Shown: in pieces, positions 1-8,164 of the stretch
Position numbering within the stretch: position 1 is the first letter of the stretch
Layout of the letters: every line of letters starts with the position of its first letter
Assembly: GCA_002305275.1 (NCBI GenBank)
Contig: DBQO01000046.1
Location: 18,248 to 82,247, forward strand
Length of the DNA: 64,000 bases
Source of the DNA: Bacteroidales bacterium UBA1392
GTDB lineage: Bacteria > Bacteroidota > Bacteroidia > Bacteroidales > UBA932
Reading direction: 5' to 3'
Notes under the pieces: generated by a model
Told to the model about the DNA's origin: nothing
Databases searched by the model: none
What the model saw: only the letters and a program-made list of their open reading frames with translations
Translations under genes and position numbers: made by a program

Positions 1-1
1 G

Positions 2-178
2 GATGGGACTCAGATCGGAGTGGTGACTTCGGGTACTATGGGACCTTCCGTGAAGAAGGCAATAGGCCTCGGCTATGTCAATGTCCCCTTCAATAAAGTT
101 GATACCGAGATCTATATAGATGTACGCGGCAAGCTTCTCAAAGCTGTAGTAGTAAAGACTCCCTTCTATAAAAAGTGA
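2..178 (+). CDS. gcvT: Glycine cleavage system T protein, C-terminal fragment
   Basis: This is the last 58 codons of a gene entering from the left edge. The translation begins DGTQIGVVTSGTMGPSVKKA and ends VKTPFYKK, which matches the C-terminal beta-barrel end of aminomethyltransferase GcvT: the 'vG.vTSGt.sPsl...IalgyV' block and the final 'vR.k...a.vv..PFy' block. GcvT transfers the aminomethyl carbon from the lipoylated H protein to tetrahydrofolate in cytoplasmic glycine degradation. The folate site and the start are outside the window. The next gene starts 50 bases downstream on the same strand and may be cotranscribed. Confidence 0.9.
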   Translation, partial: DGTQIGVVTSGTMGPSVKKAIGLGYVNVPFNKVDTEIYIDVRGKLLKAVVVKTPFYKK

Positions 179-228
179 TCTCGGGAGGGCATACAATTTG
201 CGAAAGTGGGTTCGTTAATATCTCTGTT

Positions 229-1536
229 ATGAAACGATTGCTCACTTTCGCTTTTTTTATGGCCATTGCGGTCACACTCTCCGGACAGTCGCACGACCTT
301 TTGAAAAGCAATCTCAAAAGTCATATTCAATATCTGTCATCTGACGAACTGCAAGGCAGAAAAAGCGGAACGAAAGGAGAAACAATGGCCGCAGAGTACC
401 TGTATGATGCTCTCGAGGCTAATGGTGTGATAATGCTGACCGACAGAAACGGTCAGGATTTTACAATAATGAGTGGCAGTGATAGTATTCATTCCAGAAA
501 TATCGTAGGTATAATAGAAGGGTGCGATTCTCTTCTCAGAGATGAATACATTGTTGTAGGAGCTCACTTTGACCATTTGGGTATACACACCCTCATGGTT
601 GACGGTCGCCCGGTCACTCAAATTTTTGCAGGTGCCGACGACAATGCATCAGGAGTTGCGGTACTTATCGAACTCTCAAGATTAGTATCGGAAAACAGAT
701 TCGATTTTCCCCGTTCAATTATTTTTGTGGGTTTTGGTGCTAAAGAGTATGCCATGGCGGGCTCGTGGTACTTTGTCAACAGAGCCTTTCAGGGCATAGG
801 CAATGTTAAGGCAATGATCAATCTGGATATGCTCGGACGTGGAAATGCGGCAAATCCCTTCAAACTCTTCTCTCAGGTTTCTACTGCGGAACTCAATCCC
901 ATAAAAGAGGAGAGCGCTAAACGTCCCGTAAGCATCTCTCCGGCTGTTGCTGATGCTACAATCTCCCCATCAGATTTTCTGCCCTTTTATGAAGCGAAGA
1001 TACCTGTCTTCTTTTTTACTACGGGCAAGCACAGGGAGTATCACACCGTCCGTGATACACCTAAACTAATCTTATACAATAATCTTGTGGATGAGACCAT
1101 CTATATTTTTCATTTCCTCGAGGTAATGACAAATAAGGAGGAGCTCTTTAAGTTGTTTAATGCCTCTTCTAAAGAGCCCAAGGAGCCCCTTGTGAAGGAA
1201 GATGGCGTTTATTCCGTTTTGGAGTGCGACAAGCGTCCTGAATTTTTCCATTCCGATGAGAAGCATTTTCTTGAATCCTGGGTTTACAAATATATAAAAT
1301 ACCCCAAAGCAGCCATTTCCAAGGGCATCCAGGGGGTTGTAGAGGTGGAATTTATCATTGAAAAAGATGGCAGCGTTACCAATGTCAGAGTTGTCCGCGG
1401 CGTAGACGATCTCCTAGACGAGGAGGCGGTAAGAGTAATCTCCGTTTCGCCCAAATGGATACCCGGCCGTGTAGGTGGCAAAAAGGTGCGCACAAAAATA
1501 ACTCTTCCCGTGCTCTTTATCTTGCGGAAAGGTTGA
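229..1536 (+). CDS. Secreted M28-family peptidase-like protein fused to a TonB C-terminal domain
   Basis: The product has 435 residues with an N-terminal signal peptide (MKRLLTFAFFMAIAVTLSGQ). I chose ATG 229 because the upstream GTG at 175 would bury that signal behind 18 unlikely residues. Residues about 25-320 resemble M28 Zn-aminopeptidases. The metal ligands are visible: H113 in AHFDHLG, D138 in GADDNASG, E173, D200 in INLDMLGR and H272 in YHTVRDTP. The usual catalytic EE pair reads K172-E173 (GAKEYAMAGS), so the first, catalytic Glu is replaced by Lys. Residues about 355-433 (YPKAAISKGIQGVVEVEF onward) form a TonB C-terminal fold. The protein is therefore likely periplasmic. It may be an inactive peptidase used for binding; that is inference. 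Confidence 0.85.
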   Translation: MKRLLTFAFFMAIAVTLSGQSHDLLKSNLKSHIQYLSSDELQGRKSGTKGETMAAEYLYDALEANGVIMLTDRNGQDFTIMSGSDSIHSRNIVGIIEGCDSLLRDEYIVVGAHFDHLGIHTLMVDGRPVTQIFAGADDNASGVAVLIELSRLVSENRFDFPRSIIFVGFGAKEYAMAGSWYFVNRAFQGIGNVKAMINLDMLGRGNAANPFKLFSQVSTAELNPIKEESAKRPVSISPAVADATISPSDFLPFYEAKIPVFFFTTGKHREYHTVRDTPKLILYNNLVDETIYIFHFLEVMTNKEELFKLFNASSKEPKEPLVKEDGVYSVLECDKRPEFFHSDEKHFLESWVYKYIKYPKAAISKGIQGVVEVEFIIEKDGSVTNVRVVRGVDDLLDEEAVRVISVSPKWIPGRVGGKKVRTKITLPVLFILRKG

Positions 1537-1551
1537 AAAGTGTTACCTTTG
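1522..1551 (+). promoter_or_regulatory. Bacteroidetes-type promoter for leuS
   Basis: TTG at 1522-1524, a 19-base gap, then TACCTTTG at 1544-1551 matches the TTTG/TAnnTTTG consensus. It overlaps the end of the M28-like gene and would start transcription about 30 bases before the leuS ATG at 1588. Confidence 0.7.
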
Positions 1552-1587
1552 CGACTCTATTTGAATACTGATTATAGAAGATTTGCA

Positions 1588-4350
1588 ATGGAGTACAATT
1601 TTGTTGACATCGAGAAGAGATGGCAGGCCTATTGGGCGGAGCACAAGACATTTGAGGTAAAGAGCGACCCTGCCAAACCAAAGTATTATGTTCTGGATAT
1701 GTTTCCCTACCCTTCGGGAGCGGGGCTTCATGTTGGACACCCTCTTGGATATATTGCCAGTGATATTTATAGCCGCTACAAACGCCTGAAAGGGTTTAAC
1801 GTGCTTCATCCGATGGGATTTGATGCGTTCGGCCTTCCGGCAGAACAATATGCCATACAGACCGGCCAACATCCTGCAATTACCACAGAGCAGAATATTG
1901 CCCGCTACCGTGAGCAGATGGAGCGTATAGGATTCTCCTATGACTGGTCCAGAGAGGTAAGAACTTGTGATCCTGCCTACTATAAATGGACCCAGTGGGC
2001 ATTTCTAGAGATGTTCAACAGCTATTATTGTAATGGCAGGCGCAAGGCACGTCCCATATCGGAGCTTATAGATCACTTTTCAGCTTCCGGAACGGAAGGT
2101 GTAAGTGCAGCTTGCACGGAAGAACTTAATTTTACTGCGGAGCAGTGGGCTTCATTCTCCGAAAAGGAAAAAGCCGATATACTGATGAACTACCGCATCG
2201 CTTATCAGGGCGAGACTGCGGTCAATTGGTGCCCTATGCTGGGTACCGTACTGGCTAATGATGAGGTCAAGGAGGGATTCTCCATCCGTGGCGGATTTCC
2301 GGTGGAGCAGAAGAAGATGAGGCAGTGGCAGCTTAGAGTCTCCGCATACGCTGAAAGGCTGCTGGATAATTTGGAAACCCTCGAATGGACCGACTCGCTA
2401 AAGGAGATGCAACGCAACTGGATCGGCCGTTCGCAAGGAGCCGAGATGGTCTTCAAGGTCTCAAACGGCTCCCAGGAGTATGATATGGCCATTTTTACCA
2501 CCCGTGCAGACACCATCTTCGGAGTTACGTTTATGGTGCTTGCACCTGAAAGTGAATGGGTAGAGAAACTCACTACCGCTGAACAGCGGAAGGCAGTTGA
2601 TGATTATTTGGCGATGGCCGCAAAGAAGACCGAGCGCGAAAGAATGGCGGAAACTCACAAAGTCACAGGAGTCTTCACCGGATCTTTTGCCGTAAATCCT
2701 CTCACTGAAGAGAAGATCCCCGTATGGATATCGGAGTACGTGCTTGCAGGATATGGTACCGGTGCCATAATGGCGGTACCTGCGCATGATAGCCGTGACT
2801 ATCTCTTTGCAAAGCACTTCAACCTCCCCATTGTGCCGCTTATCGAGGGTTGTGACATATCGCAGGAGAGCTTCGATGCAAAAGAGGGTATCATGTGCAA
2901 TTCCGGATTTCTCAACGGCATGAGTGTCCAAGAGGCCATCCCCGCAGCCATCGACTATGTTGAGGCTAAGGGTATCGGTCAACGTAAGATCAACTATCGC
3001 CTGAGAGATGCTATTTTCTCCCGTCAGAGATATTGGGGAGAGCCTTTCCCGATTTACTATAAGGATGGAATAGCAGTACCGATGGATATTTCCTCACTTC
3101 CTCTGGAGCTTCCCGAGGTGGATGTTTTTCTCCCTACGGAGAGTGGAGAACCTCCTCTGGCAAGGGCTATAGGATGGGAGATTGACGGCTACCCCATTGA
3201 GACTGGCACAATGCCGGGATTTGCCGGTAGCAGCGCCTATTATCTGAGGTATATGGATCCCTCAAATAGTGAGGCATTGGTAAGTCGCGAGGCTAATGAA
3301 TATTGGCGCAATGTGGATCTCTACATCGGAGGTACGGAGCACGCTACGGGCCACCTTATCTATTCCAGATTTTGGAATAAATTCCTGTATGACCGGGGAT
3401 ATATATGTGAGGATGAGCCTTTCAAGAAGCTTATCAATCAGGGAATGATCCAGGGCCGCTCCAATTTCGTATATCGTATAAAAGGGAGCAACACCTTCGT
3501 TTCATACGGTCTGAAGGAGCAATATGATACCATGGAGATCCATGTGGATGTCAATATAGTTGACAATGATCGTCTCGATATGGAGGCTTTCAAAAACTGG
3601 ATGCCCGATTATGCGGATGCCGAGTTTATCCTCGAGGATGGCGAATATATCTGCGGGTGGGCAATCGAAAAGATGAGCAAATCGATGTTCAATGTGGTTA
3701 ATCCCGACATGATTTGTGAAAGATATGGTGCGGATACTCTCAGAATGTATGAGATGTTTCTCGGTCCTCTCGAGCAGTCCAAACCCTGGGATACAAGGGG
3801 TATTGACGGTGTTCACAGATTCCTTCGGAAATTCTGGAGGCTGTATTATGAGAGAGGTATGTTTTCCCTCTCCGATGCCAAGGCAACTCCCGCTGAACTC
3901 AAGGTGCTGCATAGGCTTATTGCAAAGGTACAAAGTGACATAGAGTCCTTCTCATTCAATACCTCGGTCAGTGCATTTATGATTGCCGTCAACGAATTGT
4001 CCGATCTGAAATGCGATAAGAGGGAAATACTCGAGCCGCTTGTGATTTTGCTCTCTCCCTTCGCTCCCCATGTTGCCGAAGAGATTTGGAGTTCTCTGGG
4101 ACATCAAGATAGCATTTCAACTGCAACTTATCCCAAATATGTGGAGGAATATACAATCGAAGATAGTTTTGAGTATCCCGTTTCTTTCAACGGCAAACTG
4201 CGATTCAAGATTACCCTGCCTCTCTCCATTTCACCCGAAGAGGCTAAGGCAGCGGTGCTTGCTGATCCTATGACCGCAAAGTACCTTCAGGGAGGTACTC
4301 CGAAAAAGGTCATTGTAGTCCCTTCCAAGATCATCAATGTTGTAGTCTGA
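1588..4350 (+). CDS. leuS: Leucyl-tRNA synthetase
   Basis: This class I aminoacyl-tRNA synthetase charges tRNA-Leu in the cytoplasm. The product has 920 residues, normal for Bacteroidetes LeuRS. The HIGH-type motif HVGH is at residues 48-51 (GAGLHVGHPLGY) and the KMSKS loop is intact at 695-699 (EKMSKSMFNVVNPD). The CP1 editing domain lies between them, with the TGAIMAVPAHDSRD block. The C-terminal anticodon-binding helical region and short tail are present. An upstream in-frame GTG at 1540 overlaps the promoter, so ATG 1588 (MEYNFVDIEKRW) is the start. The following YitT gene begins 3 bases after the stop and is probably cotranscribed. Confidence 0.97.
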   Translation: MEYNFVDIEKRWQAYWAEHKTFEVKSDPAKPKYYVLDMFPYPSGAGLHVGHPLGYIASDIYSRYKRLKGFNVLHPMGFDAFGLPAEQYAIQTGQHPAITTEQNIARYREQMERIGFSYDWSREVRTCDPAYYKWTQWAFLEMFNSYYCNGRRKARPISELIDHFSASGTEGVSAACTEELNFTAEQWASFSEKEKADILMNYRIAYQGETAVNWCPMLGTVLANDEVKEGFSIRGGFPVEQKKMRQWQLRVSAYAERLLDNLETLEWTDSLKEMQRNWIGRSQGAEMVFKVSNGSQEYDMAIFTTRADTIFGVTFMVLAPESEWVEKLTTAEQRKAVDDYLAMAAKKTERERMAETHKVTGVFTGSFAVNPLTEEKIPVWISEYVLAGYGTGAIMAVPAHDSRDYLFAKHFNLPIVPLIEGCDISQESFDAKEGIMCNSGFLNGMSVQEAIPAAIDYVEAKGIGQRKINYRLRDAIFSRQRYWGEPFPIYYKDGIAVPMDISSLPLELPEVDVFLPTESGEPPLARAIGWEIDGYPIETGTMPGFAGSSAYYLRYMDPSNSEALVSREANEYWRNVDLYIGGTEHATGHLIYSRFWNKFLYDRGYICEDEPFKKLINQGMIQGRSNFVYRIKGSNTFVSYGLKEQYDTMEIHVDVNIVDNDRLDMEAFKNWMPDYADAEFILEDGEYICGWAIEKMSKSMFNVVNPDMICERYGADTLRMYEMFLGPLEQSKPWDTRGIDGVHRFLRKFWRLYYERGMFSLSDAKATPAELKVLHRLIAKVQSDIESFSFNTSVSAFMIAVNELSDLKCDKREILEPLVILLSPFAPHVAEEIWSSLGHQDSISTATYPKYVEEYTIEDSFEYPVSFNGKLRFKITLPLSISPEEAKAAVLADPMTAKYLQGGTPKKVIVVPSKIINVVV

Positions 4351-4353
4351 CAT

Positions 4354-5271
4354 ATGCAAAAGAAGTTCTTTGCCAAGGAAACCGTTTCATACCTGTTGCT
4401 TTTTGCGGGTATGCTGCTCTATACCTTCAGTTGGGTCTATTTCCTTATTCCCAAGGAAATAGCCGGAGGAGGTCTTACCGGACTGGCTTCGGTTATTTTC
4501 TATGCCACCGGCATTCCGGTACCCTATACTTACTTCAGCATCAATGTGCTATTGCTTGTTATCGGGACCATCATCATGGGCAAAGGCTTCGGTTTTAAAA
4601 CCATCTTCTGTGTAATATGTGGTACGCTGATGCTCGAATTTCTGCCGATGCTCGGTTTTGTAAGTACCATAGAGGATTCCCTGATAAATGCAGTCCTGGG
4701 TGGTACCCTCAGTGGTGTGGGTATCAGTATCGTTTTTATGAGCGGTGGCAGCAGCGGGGGTACGGACATTATTGCCATTATAATTTCCAAATACAGAGAG
4801 ACCTCTCCGGGACGCGTATTTCTTGTATGCGATCTGATTATCATTGGTTCCGTCATTTTTTTGCCGGGTAAGACTTTAGAGAATGTCATCTATGGTTACA
4901 TCCAGATGGTTTCGTTTTCTTATATACTGGACTCCATACTCACGGGCAACAAGCAGTCTGTCCAAATTATGATCTTCTCTTCCAAGTATGCCGAAATTGC
5001 AGACATGATCAACGCCAAGCTCAATAGGGGCGTTACCGCCCTCAATTCAATAGGGTGGTATTCTCAGCAGGAGGGCAAGCTTCTGATTGTGGTTGCACGT
5101 AAAAGTCAGTTGCAGGTGATTGCAAGAGCAATCAAAGAGGTCGATGAAAATGCATTCATAACGGTCTCTCAAGCTACAAGTGTCTACGGTAGGGGTTTCG
5201 AGCAGATAAAGAGCGGTTTCAAAAAGAAGGATAATGAAAACAAAAAGCAAAAAGATCTTATCGGAAATTAG
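4354..5271 (+). CDS. YitT-family membrane protein, copy 1 of 3
   Basis: The product has 305 residues. An N-terminal hydrophobic half of about five to six membrane segments corresponds to the YitT_membrane domain, with the glycine-rich motif SGGSSGGTDIIAIIISKY near residues 130-147. A soluble C-terminal DUF2179-type domain follows (RGVTALNSIGWYSQQEGKLL, about residues 225-290). The function of the family is unknown; it is often annotated as a possible transporter. This is the first of three tandem paralogues. Its last 38 bases are also the first 38 bases of the next copy, in another frame. It starts 3 bases after leuS. Confidence 0.88.
   Translation: MQKKFFAKETVSYLLLFAGMLLYTFSWVYFLIPKEIAGGGLTGLASVIFYATGIPVPYTYFSINVLLLVIGTIIMGKGFGFKTIFCVICGTLMLEFLPMLGFVSTIEDSLINAVLGGTLSGVGISIVFMSGGSSGGTDIIAIIISKYRETSPGRVFLVCDLIIIGSVIFLPGKTLENVIYGYIQMVSFSYILDSILTGNKQSVQIMIFSSKYAEIADMINAKLNRGVTALNSIGWYSQQEGKLLIVVARKSQLQVIARAIKEVDENAFITVSQATSVYGRGFEQIKSGFKKKDNENKKQKDLIGN
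5234..5271 (+). repeat. Overlap repeat, copy 1
   Basis: These 38 bases encode both the C-terminus of YitT copy 1 (NENKKQKDLIGN) and the N-terminus of copy 2 (MKTKSKKILSEI) in different frames. They match 6153-6190 at 36 of 38 positions. Confidence 0.85.
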
Positions 5272-6190
5272 ATCCTATGTAATCCTTACCATAGGTCTTT
5301 TATTCTATGTGTTGGCCTGGACTATTTTCATCCTTCCCAACAATTTGGTAGGAGGTGGAGTTACCGGTATTTCGGCCATCATACAATATTGGACCGGCTT
5401 TGAGGTTGGATATTCCTTTTTTATAATCAATGCGGTGCTGCTTATAGTGGCTCTAAAGGTGCTTGGACGAGGGTTTGGAGTTAAAACTATTTATGCTATA
5501 GTAGTAAGTTCTGCGCTTTTCAAGATTATGCCGGAATTGATTCCCCAATCATTCATTCAAGAGATAGCCATTAATAATGGCCCGTTGCTTTGTTGTATTT
5601 TCGGTGGTGCGCTTGATGGATTTGGAATGGCACTGACATTTGCCAACGGAGGCAGTACCGGAGGTACCGATATAGTGGCTTTAATAATTAATAAATATAG
5701 AAATGTCTCTCCGGGAAGGGTTCTCGTTGTGCTGGATATGATTATTATAGCTTCTTCCCTGATTGTCCCTTCTGACGGCACCTGGGGATATAAATTTGCT
5801 ATTGTTGTATATGGTTACATAACTGCCGCCGTGTGCAGTTTTACGTTGGATACATTTCTTTCGGGCACCAAGCAGTCGGTTCAGATTTTCATATTTTCCA
5901 AATATTATGATATAATTGCTGACCGCATCACTCAGGAAATGGAGCGCGGAGTTACCATTCTCAATTCACAAGGCTGGTACACCAAGGAGGAGGGCAAGGT
6001 TGCGGTGGTTGTTGCACGCAAGAATGAATCCGGACAAATTCTCAGTATTATAAAGGAGGTTGATAAAACGGCATTTCTCTCCGTAGGTAGTGTTATGGGT
6101 GTATATGGAGAGGGTTTCGAACAAATAAAGAGTAGTTTCAAAAAGAAAAATAATGAATACAAAAAGCAAAAAGATCTTATCGGAAATTAA
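5234..6190 (+). CDS. YitT-family membrane protein, copy 2 of 3
   Basis: The product has 318 residues and the same architecture as copy 1: an N-terminal multi-pass region with GGSTGGTDIVALIINKYR, then the DUF2179 domain (RGVTILNSQGWYTKEEGKVA). It is clearly closer to copy 3 than to copy 1. ATG 5234 lies inside the end of copy 1, giving a 38-base same-strand overlap in a different frame. The protein ends KKQKDLIGN, the same tail as copy 1. The overlap suggests translational coupling within one transcript. No substrate can be assigned. Confidence 0.87.
   Translation: MKTKSKKILSEIRSYVILTIGLLFYVLAWTIFILPNNLVGGGVTGISAIIQYWTGFEVGYSFFIINAVLLIVALKVLGRGFGVKTIYAIVVSSALFKIMPELIPQSFIQEIAINNGPLLCCIFGGALDGFGMALTFANGGSTGGTDIVALIINKYRNVSPGRVLVVLDMIIIASSLIVPSDGTWGYKFAIVVYGYITAAVCSFTLDTFLSGTKQSVQIFIFSKYYDIIADRITQEMERGVTILNSQGWYTKEEGKVAVVVARKNESGQILSIIKEVDKTAFLSVGSVMGVYGEGFEQIKSSFKKKNNEYKKQKDLIGN
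6153..6190 (+). repeat. Overlap repeat, copy 2
   Basis: This is the second instance of the dual-coding 38-base segment. It holds the end of YitT copy 2 (NEYKKQKDLIGN) and the start of copy 3 (MNTKSKKILSEI). It differs from the first instance only at one base after the ATG and at the stop codon (TAA against TAG). Confidence 0.85.
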
Positions 6191-7055
6191 GTCCTATTTT
6201 ATTATTACGTTAGGCCTTTTGTGTTACGTGCTGGCTTGGACAATTTTCATTATTCCCAACAACATGGTGGGAGGTGGAGTCACGGGTATTTCAGCCATCA
6301 TAAAATATTGGACCGGCTTTGAGGTTGGTTACTCCTATTTCATCATCAATGCAGGCCTGCTGTTAGTGGCTCTAAAGGTATTGGGACGCAGTTTTGGAGT
6401 AAAAACCGTTTTTGCCATAGTGGTGACTTCGGCGTTTTTCAAGGTTGTTCCGGGCCTCATACCACCAACGTTTATTCAGGAATTTGCCGTCAATAACGGT
6501 CCCATGCTGTGTGCAATTTTCGGAGGCGCTCTTTCAGGACTTGGAATGGCGCTCACATTTGCCGAAGGGAGCAGCACCGGAGGAACCGATATAGTTGCCC
6601 TGATGATAAATAAGTATAGGAGCGTCTCTCCGGGCAAGGTAATCGTAATTTTGGATATGATTATCATTACTTCTTCCTTGATTTTACCTTCTGATGCAAC
6701 CTGGGGCTACAAATTTGCCATTGTCATATATGGTTTCATAATGTCTGCCGTATTGAGTTTCACTTTGGATATGTTCCTTTCCGGAAGCAAACAGTCAGTA
6801 CAGATTCTCATTTTTTCCAAACAATATGATGTCATTGCCGACAGAATTACAGAGGAAACAGGTCGTGGTGTAACCGTACTCAATTCACGTGGCTGGTATA
6901 CAAAAGAGGAGGGCAAGGTAGCAGTAGTTATTGTCCGTAAGAACGAATCAAATCACATTCTCCGTATAGTAAAGGAGGTTGATAAGAGTGCATTTCTCTC
7001 TGTGGGCAGCGTTATGGGTGTCTACGGCAAGGGTTTTGAACAAATCAAGAAATAG
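6153..7055 (+). CDS. YitT-family membrane protein, copy 3 of 3
   Basis: The product has 300 residues: an N-terminal YitT membrane region containing SSTGGTDIVALMINKYR, then a DUF2179 C-terminal domain with RGVTVLNSRGWYTKEEGKVA. It shares long identical stretches with copy 2. The ATG lies 38 bases inside the end of copy 2. Unlike copies 1 and 2 it ends early at GFEQIKK, without the KKQKDLIGN tail, as expected for the last unit of a tandem duplication. It is followed by an inverted repeat at 7091-7113. Biological role unknown. Confidence 0.87.
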   Translation: MNTKSKKILSEIKSYFIITLGLLCYVLAWTIFIIPNNMVGGGVTGISAIIKYWTGFEVGYSYFIINAGLLLVALKVLGRSFGVKTVFAIVVTSAFFKVVPGLIPPTFIQEFAVNNGPMLCAIFGGALSGLGMALTFAEGSSTGGTDIVALMINKYRSVSPGKVIVILDMIIITSSLILPSDATWGYKFAIVIYGFIMSAVLSFTLDMFLSGSKQSVQILIFSKQYDVIADRITEETGRGVTVLNSRGWYTKEEGKVAVVIVRKNESNHILRIVKEVDKSAFLSVGSVMGVYGKGFEQIKK

Positions 7056-7090
7056 TCTCAGTTTTATTAAAAACGAATTTTTTCCGATTT

Positions 7091-7113
7091 TCACACTTGC
7101 TCTAAAAGTGTGA
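7091..7113 (+). terminator. Hairpin after the YitT triplet
   Basis: A perfect 8-base inverted repeat (TCACACTT and AAGTGTGA) with a 7-base loop follows the last YitT gene. It lacks a clear T-run on either strand, so it may be a weak terminator or an operator for the AraC-type gene that follows. Confidence 0.4.
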
Positions 7114-7191
7114 TGCCATTATTAGGTCATATTTGTTGGCTTTATATCTGTTTTGTATAGTTTCGTTGCAGAAATATTAAAAACACGCAAC

Positions 7192-7761
7192 ATGAAACTG
7201 ACAGTACTGATCCTTTTACTGGCCTATGTGCCGCTTTTTATCCTTCTGGCATACCTGACGAATTATTGGAGAAGAAATCGCAAGAGTGAAAAAGCAAAGG
7301 AGAAGGTCTATCCGGATCTGAGTGAAAGACTTCCGGAAAAGCCCCGCATGCTGTCTGATGAAAGCCCTGACAATTGTGAATTTGACAATCTCAAGGAGAA
7401 ATTGCTCGATTTGTTTGAAAGGGAGAAGATTTTTCTCAATTCCGATATCAGAATCAACGAAGTAGCTTCACGCCTTTACACTAATAAAACCTATCTCTCT
7501 AAGGTAATAAGACTCAAAACCAACAAAAATTTTTGTCAGTTGGTACACTTTTATCGTGTAAGAGAAGCCATTCGTCTCTATGCGGACAATCCTGATCTGT
7601 CAATTTCAGAATTGGGTAAAATGGTGGGTTTTAATTCGATGACCACATTCAACACGGCATTTGGGAGGAATACGGGCTATACTCCGGCTGAATGGTGCAA
7701 GGAATATCGTAAAACACTAAAAAATGGGGAGAAGGAGAGCAGAAAAAAGCAGATTGCGTGA
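7192..7761 (+). CDS. Membrane-anchored AraC-type HTH regulator
   Basis: The product has 189 residues. ATG 7192 (MKLTVLILLLAYVPLFILLAY) gives one N-terminal membrane segment of about 20 residues followed by a positive RRNRKSEKAKEK stretch, so the C-terminus should be cytoplasmic. Residues about 75-180 form an AraC/XylS DNA-binding domain with two HTH units, including INEVASRLYTNKTYLSKVI and LSISELGKMVGFNSMTTFNT. The protein lacks the usual effector or two-component domains and may be a truncated relative of Bacteroidetes membrane-linked AraC regulators. Another AraC-like ORF follows closely, and the two may act together. Signal and targets unknown. Confidence 0.75.
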   Translation: MKLTVLILLLAYVPLFILLAYLTNYWRRNRKSEKAKEKVYPDLSERLPEKPRMLSDESPDNCEFDNLKEKLLDLFEREKIFLNSDIRINEVASRLYTNKTYLSKVIRLKTNKNFCQLVHFYRVREAIRLYADNPDLSISELGKMVGFNSMTTFNTAFGRNTGYTPAEWCKEYRKTLKNGEKESRKKQIA

Positions 7762-7792
7762 GCTTATTAAGGGCAACAGTCACCTAAAGATA

Positions 7793-8164
7793 ATGATAAG
7801 TCGAAAACGACAAGGTGTCTCATACGAAGAGCTCTTCTCCAAAATGGAAGAGGTTGTAGTGAAGAAAAAACTCTACCTCGACAGCGGTTTTTCGAGGAGC
7901 CAACTTGCCCGTGAGGTAGGATCCAACAGGACCTATGTCACCAACGCTCTAAAGAGTCAGGGAGTGGGATTCTATGACTATCTAAACAGATTTCGTCTGG
8001 AGCGCGCCAAGCAGCTTCTAAGTGATGGAGAGAATAGTACAATGCTTATGGAGGAGGTGGCCTGCAGCAGCGGCTTCTCCAGCGTAAGGGTAATGAACTT
8101 CTATATGGTTCAATCGGAGGGCTTTACGGCCTCACAATATCGCAAAAAGATACTTAAGCAATAA
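7793..8164 (+). CDS. AraC-type HTH domain protein, small
   Basis: The product has 123 residues from ATG 7793 (MISRKRQGVSYEEL) and is nearly all AraC-type DNA-binding domain: FSRSQLAREVGSNRTYVTNAL as the first HTH and SSGFSSVRVMNFYMVQSEGF as the second. An alternative ATG at 7724 would overlap the previous gene by 38 bases and add 23 residues of basic sequence unlike the family, so I prefer 7793. The similar layout to the preceding gene suggests an old duplication with loss of the membrane anchor. Its 3' end overlaps the convergent kbl by 11 bases. Confidence 0.65.
   Translation: MISRKRQGVSYEELFSKMEEVVVKKKLYLDSGFSRSQLAREVGSNRTYVTNALKSQGVGFYDYLNRFRLERAKQLLSDGENSTMLMEEVACSSGFSSVRVMNFYMVQSEGFTASQYRKKILKQ

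Noticed and set aside
2461..2982. 173-residue ORF antisense to leuS
   Set aside because: It is a shadow of the strongly conserved leuS frame, with no domain, promoter or family-like sequence.
3502..3933. 143-residue ORF antisense to leuS
   Set aside because: Same reason: composition is that of a reverse complement of a conserved gene and there is no plausible start region.
7724..7792. Longer start for the second AraC-like gene
   Set aside because: The added residues (MGRRRAEKSRLRELIKGNS) overlap the upstream gene and look like an out-of-frame reading of its Lys/Arg-rich end.
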